From the NCBI GenBank assembly GCA_025937665.1, contig JAICQW010000022.1, positions 1-15,977 on the forward strand: a stretch of DNA of 15,977 bases, in the 5' to 3' direction. The translations under genes were made by a program, and so were the position numbers. Source of the DNA: Nitrososphaeraceae archaeon (GTDB lineage: Archaea > Thermoproteota > Nitrososphaeria > Nitrososphaerales > Nitrososphaeraceae). The notes beneath the pieces were generated by a model. It was not told the origin of the DNA, ran no database searches, and saw only the letters and a program-made list of their open reading frames with translations. Positions 1 to 6,859 of this stretch are shown here, one piece after another. The stretch's first letter is position 1; each line of letters starts with the position of its first letter.

Positions 1-135
1 TAATTTTAGTATTCGGATCCATTTAAAATAGAAACTATTCTGAAGATACTTATTCTTTTTACTAGAATTTGTCATTAGACTCTAATTTATGAACAGCAAC
101 CTAATAATTCCTAAATTGGCAGAGTGTATCTCGAT

Positions 136-687
136 TTAAACAAGATCAATAACTTCACTTAATGAGTCTATTCTCATCGGCCATGTAAAATTCTTATTCC
201 ATGGTTGATTAAATAGGATTCCGATTCTAGGATGCGCTAGTTGACTAAAATTTATGGGAGCATCATCTACTAGGATATCAAACGGATAATTTGTCTTTGG
301 AGCATCATCGTAAACAAACAACAAATCATCACAGTGAATCTTGTGAAGATCTAGCCATTTTATCACGTTGCCTACTGAGGATCTATATCTCTTTGTCAAA
401 ATGGAGATTCTGAATCCTTTGCTATGAAGGTTCGATACAGTATTACCAATAGATGGTTCTGTTGAAGGGATATCCTTCCAGCGCTTATCCCAAATGTATG
501 TAAATATATCTGAAACCTCAGTAATAGAAATCTCAAGCGTTTTTGAAATGTCCCATGAAATAATATTGTCCTTATTTATACTCGAATTCTTTCGTTTGTT
601 GAATTCTTCAACCCAGATAACCATTGTATCTGCAAGTACTGAATCCAAATCAATCGCAAGTGTTCTTCTGGAATCCAAATCGGGCAT
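136..687 (-). CDS. HAD-superfamily 5'(3')-deoxyribonucleotidase-like protein (NT5C type)
   Basis: A 183-residue protein that probably removes phosphate from (deoxy)nucleoside monophosphates or a similar small phosphomonoester in the cytoplasm. HAD motif I reads AIDLDSVLAD, with nucleophile D13 and acid/base D15. Motif II is the Thr in ILTKR (T98). A candidate motif III Lys is K131, and motif IV is VDDAP (D141, D142). The DxDxV form and the late VDDAP are typical of NT5C-like proteins. An upstream in-frame ATG at 768 would add 27 residues, but I chose the ATG at 687. A TATA-like box at 716-725 would start transcription near 695, inside that extension, and the extra residues do not look like the family. 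The gene is transcribed alone. The family call is fairly secure, but the substrate is inferred. Confidence 0.8.
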   Translation of the reverse strand: MPDLDSRRTLAIDLDSVLADTMVIWVEEFNKRKNSSINKDNIISWDISKTLEISITEVSDIFTYIWDKRWKDIPSTEPSIGNTVSNLHSKGFRISILTKRYRSSVGNVIKWLDLHKIHCDDLLFVYDDAPKTNYPFDILVDDAPINFSQLAHPRIGILFNQPWNKNFTWPMRIDSLSEVIDLV

Positions 688-715
688 CGTATTTGATAAT
701 AAGGAGAAAAATATG

Positions 716-725
716 TTATTTATTT
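716..725 (-). promoter_or_regulatory. TATA-like box for the HAD nucleotidase gene
   Basis: Read on the minus strand this is AAATAAATAA. It is centred about 33 nt upstream of the ATG at 687, which predicts a start near 695 and a very short leader. It is the main argument against the longer ORF starting at 768. Confidence 0.45.
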
Positions 726-824
726 TTTTGAGTTGCTTGACGGATCTGATATTTATTAAGCATGCCAAAAATTCAAGAGATGTAGGGTAGAAGTAAGAAA
801 GAAATTGATAAATTAAATTGAATG

Positions 825-860
825 AGGTGGGATTTACCTAATGGCGAGTAAACCCCACCT
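825..860. repeat. 12-bp inverted repeat (hairpin), one mismatch
   Basis: The left arm AGGTGGGATTTA (825-836) pairs with the right arm TAAACCCCACCT (849-860), with a single A-C mismatch and a 12-nt loop. It is GC-richer than its surroundings. Read on the minus strand it is followed by a T-rich tract (about 795-824), so it could end a leftward transcript. Read on the plus strand there is no T run. Its function is not known. Confidence 0.6.
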
Positions 861-1122
861 GGCGGAACTTACATTACACGGTAATCTCCAATGAACAATA
901 AATCATAATAACATACACCGGCGGGGGGAACAAATCATTGAATTTTAACCTTATTAGCCTGGCCATACTGTAAGAGTGTTGTTTTAAATCTCGTACAAGG
1001 GCATAAGTCGTTAAAACATCGAGTACCGTCCAAATTATGTTCGTCTTTTTTTATGTCCGCCACCGGCAAATATTATGTAACTGCACTACATGTACAGGTC
1101 AAGATTAGTTATAACAGATTAT
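861..1122. other. Gene-free block between two inverted repeats
   Basis: I see no credible ORF here; the ATG at 841 opens only 17 codons. Visible elements are a small ATTAC-ACG-GTAAT hairpin (873-885), a run of six G (923-928), a repeated CACCGGC (916-922 and 1061-1067), a T7 run on the plus strand (1046-1052) and the 8-bp palindrome TACATGTA (about 1088-1095). These local GC-rich patches are unlike the AT-rich spacers elsewhere and could mark a non-coding RNA. Confidence 0.4.
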
Positions 1123-1180
1123 TCTGATGGGAGGTTGTTTTACCGAGTTATGCAGCAGATAAACCAATTCTCCCATCAGA
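1123..1180. repeat. Perfect 11-bp inverted repeat with 36-nt loop
   Basis: TCTGATGGGAG (1123-1133) is exactly complementary to CTCCCATCAGA (1170-1180). An inner GGTT/AACC pairing (1133-1136 with 1162-1165) could replace the last stem pair and extend the stem past a bulge. It lies 45 nt beyond the stop of the leftward 98-residue gene. Neither strand has a clear T run after it, so a simple terminator is doubtful. A structured RNA or a protein-binding site are alternatives. Confidence 0.6.
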
Positions 1181-1224
1181 TTGATAAGGAACGTAATATC
1201 TTGAAACAACAGATAATAAAAAAC

Positions 1225-1521
1225 TTACTTTTTGTCAATACATATTTGATACAATATCCATTCTAAAATCCTCAATTCACTATGTAATTTATCAGCATCA
1301 AATATTGAATGTGTTTTATTTATTACTTGTGTGGTTTCATTCATCCTAGACTCAATCAATCTACAAATATCCACATTATGATTTTTCATATTCTCTAGGA
1401 CCCAATTAATTAATTCGATCCTTTTTTTGAGATCTCGTTTGTATGTACATTCTTCTTTTTCCCGAGAAAGCCAAAGTTCTGAATTTTTGATTTCTTGCAC
1501 TAATATTTGTTCTAGAGTCAC
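1225..1521 (-). CDS. Small charged helical protein, unknown function
   Basis: A 98-residue cytoplasmic protein that I do not recognise. It is rich in Glu, Lys, Ile and Leu, with no Pro or Gly and no membrane segment, so it should be nearly all alpha-helical. Heptad-like spacing of Leu and Ile around residues 30-46 and 80-94 suggests a helical bundle or coiled-coil dimer. It has two cysteines near residue 25 and residue 53 plus one near the end, with no metal motif. The start is GTG at 1521. A palindromic TATA-like box at 1544-1551 sits about 26 nt upstream, which suggests a leaderless mRNA. It is separate from the TM2 gene 98 nt upstream. Confidence 0.6.
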   Translation of the reverse strand: MTLEQILVQEIKNSELWLSREKEECTYKRDLKKRIELINWVLENMKNHNVDICRLIESRMNETTQVINKTHSIFDADKLHSELRILEWILYQICIDKK

Positions 1522-1543
1522 AAAATAGATTTTTCTAATGAGG

Positions 1544-1551
1544 ATTTAAAA
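1544..1551 (-). promoter_or_regulatory. TATA-like box within a palindrome
   Basis: TTTTAAAT on the minus strand lies inside the palindrome GGATTT-A-AAATCC (1542-1554). It is centred about 26 nt upstream of the GTG at 1521, which fits leaderless initiation. The surrounding dyad could also be an operator. Confidence 0.45.
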
Positions 1552-1619
1552 TCCAAGTCACCAATAAGGGAGGGTCTCGTATTATTTTGTTACTTGGTTT
1601 GTCCTGGGTTCAATTTTTT

Positions 1620-1913
1620 TTAGCGTTTATACGCATCTATTATTTGCCAGATATAATAGCCAATGATTACTATCAAGTTGTAAGGAAATGGAATGAGTAT
1701 AGATGCAACCATCGAAGAGACTATACCAACAGTTAAAATGGTTATTCCCCTATTGAAGATTCCTAAATAGATATGACCTAGCGCATAAAATACTAAGCAA
1801 GAAGCATAGTTAGCCAAAGTCTTTTTGCCAATACCCGACACAATTCTTGTGCAATAGAAAAGTTTTTTGATACTTAAAGTCCTATTCACTCCCATGAATG
1901 GCGAATTTGACAC
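1620..1913 (-). CDS. TM2-domain-like small membrane protein
   Basis: A 97-residue integral membrane protein. Around residues 38-57 a stretch of the form YALGHIYLG...NRGI matches the start of TM2 domains (G-x2-YLG). A second hydrophobic segment, about residues 60-90, ends in IIDAYK, resembling the w-x-iiD ending of that family. The domain therefore gives two membrane helices joined by a short turn. Its role is unknown; TM2 proteins occur widely in bacteria and archaea and often lack an assigned function. The N-terminus is uncertain: GTG at 1913 is the longest start, and ATG at 1895 would remove six residues. No clear TATA box sits at the usual distance from either. Confidence 0.65.
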   Translation of the reverse strand: MSNSPFMGVNRTLSIKKLFYCTRIVSGIGKKTLANYASCLVFYALGHIYLGIFNRGITILTVGIVSSMVASILIPFPYNLIVIIGYYIWQIIDAYKR

Positions 1914-2087
1914 CTGCGTCTGCGGGCATCGAAGATTACATCATTTCCGAAAGGTACCGAAGAATAACTTATCAGAATGCAAAAAATGTAAATGCTTGAT
2001 ATTTAAAATTGTTAGGTAGTTTACAACGCTTGTAATTTATCTTCTGCACGTCTAATTAATCGAATCATCCGTCAACATTAACACATC

Positions 2088-2095
2088 TTTATAAA
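2088..2095 (+). promoter_or_regulatory. TATA box for the DUF6659-like gene
   Basis: TTTATAAA lies about 45 nt upstream of the GTG at 2136 and predicts a start near 2117, giving a leader of about 20 nt. It is one of the closest matches to an archaeal TATA consensus in this window. Confidence 0.55.
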
Positions 2096-2135
2096 CACAT
2101 TAAGCTTTATTATACCGGAAATTCAGCTTCTACCT

Positions 2136-2543
2136 GTGACAAATTTCTTCAAATCGCTTTGTGAAACAATAGCGAAATCCGATAAAAACATCAGATTTGC
2201 AGCCATTGTAGATCACCATGGAACAATAATGGCATATTCGGAAAGAAAAGGAATTAAGCCCTTACTCAACGAAGAGCAAACTGCACAATATGCACTTGCT
2301 GCTGTCACTAGACAATACACCAGAATAAGGTGGCAGTCAATATTAGGTAAGATCGATTATACGTGTTCAAGCTATGAGAAACTATTAAGGATCACAATTC
2401 CCATAACAGATTCTAGAAATCACTTGTGCTTTGTCATCATTTTTACTTTGGATGTAGCTACAAAGAATTTTCACCAGATTATCATGAACAAAGTAAAGCC
2501 CATAGTCAAAGAAAAGGAAAAGGAATTGTTGAATAGAGCATAA
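2136..2543 (+). CDS. DUF6659-like protein (roadblock/profilin-like fold suspected)
   Basis: A 135-residue soluble protein starting with GTG. The pattern is a sensor-like segment, IRFAAIVDHHGTIMAYSERKG (about residues 19-39), then LLNEEQTAQYALAA, then a strand-rich section containing LGKIDYT, LLRITIPI and LCFVIIFT, and a C-terminal Lys/Glu-rich helix (about 118-135). This order matches the family that I remember as DUF6659, common in Nitrososphaeria and often present in many paralogues. The alternation of strands and helices resembles roadblock/LC7 folds, but that is inference. It has no membrane segment and no catalytic motif. It is separately promoted and not clearly in an operon. The function is unknown. 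Confidence 0.7.
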   Translation: MTNFFKSLCETIAKSDKNIRFAAIVDHHGTIMAYSERKGIKPLLNEEQTAQYALAAVTRQYTRIRWQSILGKIDYTCSSYEKLLRITIPITDSRNHLCFVIIFTLDVATKNFHQIIMNKVKPIVKEKEKELLNRA

Positions 2544-2616
2544 AATTCTCAAACAAAATTGCTTGAAAACAGCCTTTAAAGCGGGTTACAATCAATAAGT
2601 CACTTACAGTTATTCC

Positions 2617-2626
2617 TTTAAAAATA
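2617..2626 (+). promoter_or_regulatory. TATA-like box for the Cse60-like gene
   Basis: TTTAAAAATA is preceded by CC. It predicts a transcription start near 2647, about 15 nt ahead of the ATG at 2662. Confidence 0.4.
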
Positions 2627-2661
2627 TTGATATACTTCTGTTTTTTCCATTATAACAAAAT

Positions 2662-2868
2662 ATGCCAAAGGAAAGAATAAAATTCTTGAGATCTTATGAA
2701 CCGCATGGGCTTGAGCAGGATATAAATAATTTTTTAGAGAATGAAACAAAGGTCGTAATCGATATCTCTTTTTTGCATACAGTAACTGGTCATGGAAACG
2801 AAATTTTTTATGACGCGTACATAAGATATACACCAAAATCGACGTCAAAGTCTAAGGAAGGTAATTAG
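2662..2868 (+). CDS. Small Cse60-like protein
   Basis: A 68-residue soluble protein. Its plan is a basic N-terminus, a helix with LEQDINNFLEN (about residues 17-27), a strand KVVIDISFLHT (about 30-40), a Gly-His turn, a strand FYDAYIRYTP (about 49-58) and a Ser/Lys-rich tail. The arrangement of a helix with 'L-x2-x-IN-x-FL', then 'VIDI-x-F', then 'Y-x-A-x-I-x-Y' resembles the short family annotated in Firmicutes as Cse60. The likeness is by pattern only. An overlapping antisense reading frame exists, but it has no promoter and looks compositionally random. The function is unknown, and the link to sporulation would be meaningless in an archaeon. Confidence 0.65.
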   Translation: MPKERIKFLRSYEPHGLEQDINNFLENETKVVIDISFLHTVTGHGNEIFYDAYIRYTPKSTSKSKEGN

Positions 2869-2874
2869 ATAAAA

Positions 2875-2912
2875 ATAGAGTTTTAAATTGATATCGATTC
2901 AGGTAACTCTAT
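2875..2912 (-). terminator. Hairpin between convergent genes
   Basis: ATAGAGTT (2875-2882) and AACTCTAT (2905-2912) form a perfect 8-bp stem in the 54-nt gap between two converging genes. On the minus strand the stem runs directly into a T5 run, so it could end the DUF99 transcript whose stop is at 2923. On the plus strand it is followed by A residues. Confidence 0.4.
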
Positions 2913-2922
2913 AAAAAATATT

Positions 2923-3498
2923 TTAGTAGCTATTACCGACATAATTGTGATAAGCCCTAGCCGCCAGTGCAGCCAGTCGTAAAGGTTCTGGTTTAGCTCC
3001 CTGAATTACCAGATCGTTGAGTAAATTTGAAGTATCGACAAATTCAAGTCCCCAATGACGTACGAATATTGTTTTTCCGGTCCACAATCTCAAAGGTTTT
3101 CGCTCTTCAAGTTTCAAATATTCCTTTATCTTTTCCGGCTCATCAACACCATGAATAGATCCTTGGAGTCCAGGCGATCTCCTGTATGAAATTGCTATGA
3201 CTGGAATTTTAGTTATTTCATTAATGTGTTTACCACTAATGATATTGAATAAACTGATTATTAATCCTCCAAGGAGAACACAATTGATATCAGTTCTGCC
3301 CAGACTATCAATCATTGCAAGAACTTTATTTGTTCCATCATTTCCACCAACAATGGTATCGGCATAAATTATTCCATCTACCACTAGATCACGTCGCATG
3401 ACAACGCCTGCTAAAATTGATTTTCTGTCGTGTTTTTGAAAACTTTCTGCTATTGCAAGAATTCTAATGCCCTTCTTGTTGTTATGAAATCGCACCAA
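2923..3498 (-). CDS. DUF99 family protein (endonuclease dU family, UPF0215)
   Basis: A 191-residue soluble archaeal protein. Family marks include the N-terminal KKGIRILAIAES, 'ILAGVVMRRDLVVDGI' near residue 31, the central 'LLGGLIISLFNII' around residue 75, 'PVIAISYRRSPGL' near residue 100 and the C-terminal 'EPLRLAALAARAY'. The length agrees with the family. Some members are described as endonucleases that act at deoxyuridine in DNA, so a role in repair of cytosine deamination is a reasonable guess; nothing in the sequence itself proves nuclease activity. The start is TTG at 3498 or the adjacent GTG at 3495. A TATA-like box at 3525-3534 suits a leaderless message from either. The gene is divergent from the DUF255 gene, with a 129-nt shared promoter region. 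Confidence 0.85.
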   Translation of the reverse strand: MVRFHNNKKGIRILAIAESFQKHDRKSILAGVVMRRDLVVDGIIYADTIVGGNDGTNKVLAMIDSLGRTDINCVLLGGLIISLFNIISGKHINEITKIPVIAISYRRSPGLQGSIHGVDEPEKIKEYLKLEERKPLRLWTGKTIFVRHWGLEFVDTSNLLNDLVIQGAKPEPLRLAALAARAYHNYVGNSY

Positions 3499-3524
3499 CT
3501 ATATGCAGATATTGTAACTCAGAT

Positions 3525-3534
3525 TATAATTAAA
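3525..3534 (-). promoter_or_regulatory. TATA-like box for the DUF99 gene
   Basis: TTTAATTATA on the minus strand is centred about 31 nt upstream of the TTG/GTG start pair at 3498/3495. This supports a leaderless or nearly leaderless transcript. Confidence 0.45.
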
Positions 3535-3599
3535 TCCTTTTCAGTTGATAATGTCTTGTATATAGCTCTACTCATTTTGAATTCCGTAAAGAAAGGGTC

Positions 3600-3607
3600 T
3601 AAATATC
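3600..3607 (+). promoter_or_regulatory. TATA box (TAAATATC) for the DUF255 gene
   Basis: TAAATATC begins exactly 28 nt before the GTG at 3628, so the first transcribed base should be at or next to the start codon. The same octamer recurs at 5764 and 6550. Confidence 0.5.
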
Positions 3608-3627
3608 ATAATCACAACTATTGATTT

Positions 3628-5712
3628 GTGGGTAATACTCAAAATAGCCGAAATAAACCCAATAATCTTGTTAATGAAACCAGCCCTTATCTTCTTCAGC
3701 ATGCATATAATCCTGTTGAATGGTATGGATGGAATGAGGACGCCCTCGAGAGAGCTAAAAATGAAGATAAACCAATTTTCCTGAGTGTCGGATACAGCTC
3801 ATGCCATTGGTGTCATGTTATGGCGCATGAATCATTTGAAGATGATGATATTGCCAAAATCATGAACGAGCACTACATAAACATCAAAGTAGATAGAGAG
3901 GAAAGACCGGATATTGATGATATTTATCAGAGGGCATGTCAAATGTATACTGGAACCGGAGGTTGGCCACTATCGGCTTTCTTGACTCCTGATCAAAGAC
4001 CTTTTTATATTGGAACATATTTTCCAAAGGAAAATAGACATGGTTTACCAGGATTTGGAACAATATTATTAAGATTGGCAGATGGTTATAAGAATAGACG
4101 CAATGAAGTAGATACTTCTACTCAAGAATTTGTTACTGCTTTAAGGGAATCTGCCACTGATATAGTAACTGATACTGAAGCAAAAGTGGAAAAAACAATA
4201 ATAAATGAAGCGGCCGTAACTTTACTACAACTAGCAGATAATTTGTATGGAGGATTCGGAAGTGCTCCAAAATTTCCAAATGCGTCAAACCTGCTTTTCC
4301 TATTAAGAGCATATGATTATTCAGGAATTACTAAATACAGAGATTTTGTAAACTTTACGGCCGATAAAATGGATTCAGGCGGAATACATGATCACGTTGG
4401 TGGGGGTTTTGCGCGTTACTCAACTGATCAAAGATGGCTAGTGCCACATTTTGAAAAAATGCTATATGATAATGCACTTTTATCTGTGCTTTATTCTGAA
4501 CTGTTCTCGATAACTTTAAATCCTAACTATTCGAATGTCCTAGAAAAAATATTCAGATTTGTTCAAAGAGAGATGACGTCAAATGAAGGAGCTTTTTATT
4601 CCTCACAGGATGCCGATTCAGAAGGTGAAGAGGGCAAGTATTACCTATGGTCATACAAGGATCTGGTAAAAATACTCGATAGTGAAGTCTTTGAGATTTT
4701 TACAGATCGCTTTGGAGTTACTCAAGGAGGGAATTTTGAAGGTAAAAATATCTTAAACAAATACACATCTATTAAAGGACTCTCAGAAAGATATTCCAAG
4801 AGTCAAGAATGGATAAACGAAAAGCTAGAGTCCGCCCTAGAACAATTATACCAAATAAGGCTTAAAAGAATCAAACCCGGAACAGATAGAAAGATTTTGA
4901 CTTCTTGGAATGGGCTGATGATTTCAGGATTTATTAGCGGCTACAAAGTGACGGGCAATTCAACTTACCTTGAAAATGCGAAAAATGCTGTGAGCTTTAT
5001 TGAAAGCAACCTAAAAAATAGTGGAAGCCGATTAAATAGAGTTTTCAACAAGGTTTCCAAAATTTCTGGATACCTGGATGATTACGCTTTCTATGTGGAT
5101 GCTTTAATTAATTTATTTAGTGTGGATTCAAAGTCTTACTATCTTGAAAGAGCTATAGAATATACGGATTCAATGATAGCACATTTCTGGGATCCAAAAA
5201 CAAATGATTTTTACTTTACTCCCGATGACAACGAAAAGCTAATTGTAAGAACAAAAAACCATTATGATCTTGCAATACCCAGTGGTAATTCCATAGCCAC
5301 CTCCAATTTGATAAAGTTGTATTATTACACTCAAAAAGAGGACTTTCTCACAAAAGCAGATCAAATGATTCAAAGGATGTCAAAACCTGCGACAGGAAAT
5401 CCCTTTGGATTTGGGCAAATGCTCTCTGCGATATATCTTAGAATGAAGACACCACTGGAAATATCCATAATAAAATACGGAGAAAATTCGGAACTTGGTA
5501 ATCACCTGAACAAGAAATTCCTTCCAAATGCGATTACGGCAATTGTCAACCAATCTGAGTTATCGGAACTTGACAAGTATCCTTATTTTAAGAATAAATC
5601 AATTAACAATAAAACTAAAAATAACAATATAGAATTTGCGTTTGTTTGTAAGGATTTTTCTTGTTCTCTACCATTAAGTACAATAGAAGAGCTTGAAAAG
5701 AATATTTCATAA
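3628..5712 (+). CDS. DUF255/YyaL (SPATA20-like) thioredoxin-domain protein
   Basis: A 694-residue protein of the YyaL/SPATA20 family, full length for that family (about 680-700). The N-terminal 160 residues form a thioredoxin-like fold: NPVEWYGW, then the CxxC motif CHWC (C59, C62) in SSCHWCHVM, then DREERPDID and GTGGWPLSAF. The remainder is an alpha/alpha-barrel resembling N-acylglucosamine epimerases and glycosidases, with FGSAPKFP, DHVGGGFARYS, VPHFEKMLYDNA, SSQDADSEGEEGKYY and TSWNGLMISG. It has no signal peptide, so it should be cytosolic. The CxxC suggests redox or metal chemistry, but the substrate is not established in this family. The GTG start is fixed by the TATA box 28 nt upstream. 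It is a single-gene unit, divergent from the DUF99 gene. Confidence 0.92.
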   Translation: MGNTQNSRNKPNNLVNETSPYLLQHAYNPVEWYGWNEDALERAKNEDKPIFLSVGYSSCHWCHVMAHESFEDDDIAKIMNEHYINIKVDREERPDIDDIYQRACQMYTGTGGWPLSAFLTPDQRPFYIGTYFPKENRHGLPGFGTILLRLADGYKNRRNEVDTSTQEFVTALRESATDIVTDTEAKVEKTIINEAAVTLLQLADNLYGGFGSAPKFPNASNLLFLLRAYDYSGITKYRDFVNFTADKMDSGGIHDHVGGGFARYSTDQRWLVPHFEKMLYDNALLSVLYSELFSITLNPNYSNVLEKIFRFVQREMTSNEGAFYSSQDADSEGEEGKYYLWSYKDLVKILDSEVFEIFTDRFGVTQGGNFEGKNILNKYTSIKGLSERYSKSQEWINEKLESALEQLYQIRLKRIKPGTDRKILTSWNGLMISGFISGYKVTGNSTYLENAKNAVSFIESNLKNSGSRLNRVFNKVSKISGYLDDYAFYVDALINLFSVDSKSYYLERAIEYTDSMIAHFWDPKTNDFYFTPDDNEKLIVRTKNHYDLAIPSGNSIATSNLIKLYYYTQKEDFLTKADQMIQRMSKPATGNPFGFGQMLSAIYLRMKTPLEISIIKYGENSELGNHLNKKFLPNAITAIVNQSELSELDKYPYFKNKSINNKTKNNNIEFAFVCKDFSCSLPLSTIEELEKNIS

Positions 5713-5763
5713 CAGAAAGTAGTTATCTTTTAAATTCACTAATAAAATAAATTACACAACGTG

Positions 5764-5771
5764 TAAATATC
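5764..5771 (+). promoter_or_regulatory. TATA box (TAAATATC) for the CPBP gene
   Basis: This is the same octamer as upstream of the DUF255 gene. It begins 38 nt before the TTG at 5802, which predicts a leader of about 9 nt. Confidence 0.45.
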
Positions 5772-5801
5772 GTCACCTTTCTCACATCCTTATCATCCTA
5801 A

Positions 5802-6443
5802 TTGTCGAAACATAATACTATATATTCTGACCTGAAGTACGATTTTAATCCCATTACGTGGATTTCAAAGTATAGACGAAATTCTGTATACTACCTAACA
5901 ATCATGGTTTTGTTCTATCATTTGATCGGATTCGCTATCATGGTGATAGGATCGATAGTTGTTAATATGGTAGTAAGTGACTATAGCGAACCCACAATTC
6001 CACTAACTGTGGTCTCAGTAATCTTTGCAGGTCCCTTTGAAGAGACGTTGTTTTTCGGGATACCGTTTTACCTAACTGGAAATAGCCTGGTGACTCTAGC
6101 AGGAGGTGTTGTTTGGGCTTCTCTGCACATCTTGAACACTCCAACGGTGCAGGTCAGTACTCTTGCATATTTGACATGGCTGTTTGTAACACCTTCTATT
6201 TTTGCTAGTGTCAGAACCTGGATTTCGGGAAAAGGATGGTTTGCAATAGTGTCACATTCAATTTGGAATGTGATTTTTTTTACAGCTGGTTGCACAAATG
6301 GAGAATTCCCATGCAGAATTATTAATGAAAAGGACTATCTTATCGATATTGCTTACGTTTCAACTTCTGCAGTTTTTATGCTGTTCACATATCTACTATA
6401 TTTAAGACACCAGAATAAGAGAGTCTCCAAGTCAATTCAATAA
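5802..6443 (+). CDS. CPBP family intramembrane metalloprotease-like protein
   Basis: A 213-residue membrane protein of the CPBP (Abi/CAAX protease and bacteriocin-processing) family. Motif 1 is the pair E80-E81 in GPFEETLFFG. Motif 2 is W105-A-S-L-H109, a WxxxH variant of FxxxH. Motif 3 is H152-S-I-W-N156, the HxxxN form. These polar residues lie in membrane helices and would form the active site. Hydrophobic stretches cover about residues 30-58, 66-92, 97-112, 120-136, 147-163 and 183-200. The usual EExxxR arginine is Phe85 here. The segment SVRTWISGKGWFAIV before motif 3 is like homologues from Nitrososphaeria as I remember them. TTG is the only plausible start before Met35. The protease substrate is unknown. 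Confidence 0.85.
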   Translation: MSKHNTIYSDLKYDFNPITWISKYRRNSVYYLTIMVLFYHLIGFAIMVIGSIVVNMVVSDYSEPTIPLTVVSVIFAGPFEETLFFGIPFYLTGNSLVTLAGGVVWASLHILNTPTVQVSTLAYLTWLFVTPSIFASVRTWISGKGWFAIVSHSIWNVIFFTAGCTNGEFPCRIINEKDYLIDIAYVSTSAVFMLFTYLLYLRHQNKRVSKSIQ

Positions 6444-6549
6444 TAGAGTCGAAAATGTAGTCATAAAAGATTAATTGACTAGCCGTTCCTTAGATGTGTT
6501 GGGCTATCTAGAAATAGTGGGGCTGTCCTTGGAAGCACTGGCAATGGTC

Positions 6550-6557
6550 TAAATATC
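6550..6557 (+). promoter_or_regulatory. TATA box (TAAATATC) for the small Cys/His protein
   Basis: Third copy of the octamer. It begins 28 nt before the GTG at 6578, the same spacing as the DUF255 gene, and so favours a leaderless transcript starting at that codon. Confidence 0.4.
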
Positions 6558-6577
6558 CTAATTATTTTAGTCTAGAC

Positions 6578-6754
6578 GTGGGTAAAATATTCCTCCAAAT
6601 GATATGTGATGAGTGTAAGCAAATTATTTTAGAAAAGGAAGGAGAGGAAAATTTGAGCTATGAAAAATTCCCAATCACAAATGAGGAAGCTTTAGAGATA
6701 AATAAGAATCACAGGGGTCATGAATGCCACATCGAGGCTGTAGAGAAAAATTAG
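6578..6754 (+). CDS. Small Cys/His protein, putative zinc-binding
   Basis: A 58-residue ORF (51 from the ATG at 6599). It reads CDEC near the N-terminus, an acidic helical middle with YEKFPITNEEALEIN, and a C-terminal HRGHECHIEA. Two Cys in CxxC plus the later H-x2-H-x-C-x-H could bind one zinc ion. The acidic, Lys/Glu-rich composition and codon use look like the neighbouring genes, and the reading frame sits downstream of a TAAATATC box. GTG at 6578 is 28 nt from that box and is preferred here, but ATG at 6599, giving MICDEC as the start, is a real alternative. I do not recognise the family. It follows the CPBP gene by 134 nt on the same strand. Confidence 0.6.
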   Translation: MGKIFLQMICDECKQIILEKEGEENLSYEKFPITNEEALEINKNHRGHECHIEAVEKN

Positions 6755-6859
6755 CATACAGGAGCTTTGAAGAATCAATTAAAACTCGAAACTTATATCA
6801 TGAAAATACTGGCTGGTATAACGCTAGAATTCCAATGGGTTATAGGTAAAGACAACGAC

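Noticed and set aside
1..135. Possible 3' part of another gene at the left edge
   Set aside because: No frame on either strand shows a clear protein or stop-to-edge coding signal in 135 bases.
688..768. Upstream extension of the HAD gene to an ATG at 768
   Set aside because: The 27 extra residues do not resemble the family, and a TATA-like box at 716-725 lies within them. The ATG at 687 fits both promoter and family.
494..790. Plus-strand reading frame overlapping the HAD gene
   Set aside because: It is the reverse of a well-supported HAD gene and has no promoter or domain.
2618..2848. Minus-strand reading frame opposite the Cse60-like gene
   Set aside because: The plus-strand protein has a family-like pattern and an upstream TATA box; the minus-strand peptide has neither.
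6480..6506. Short stem TAGCC/GGCTA downstream of the CPBP gene
   Set aside because: Only 5 bp with a long loop and no T run after it; too weak to call a terminator.
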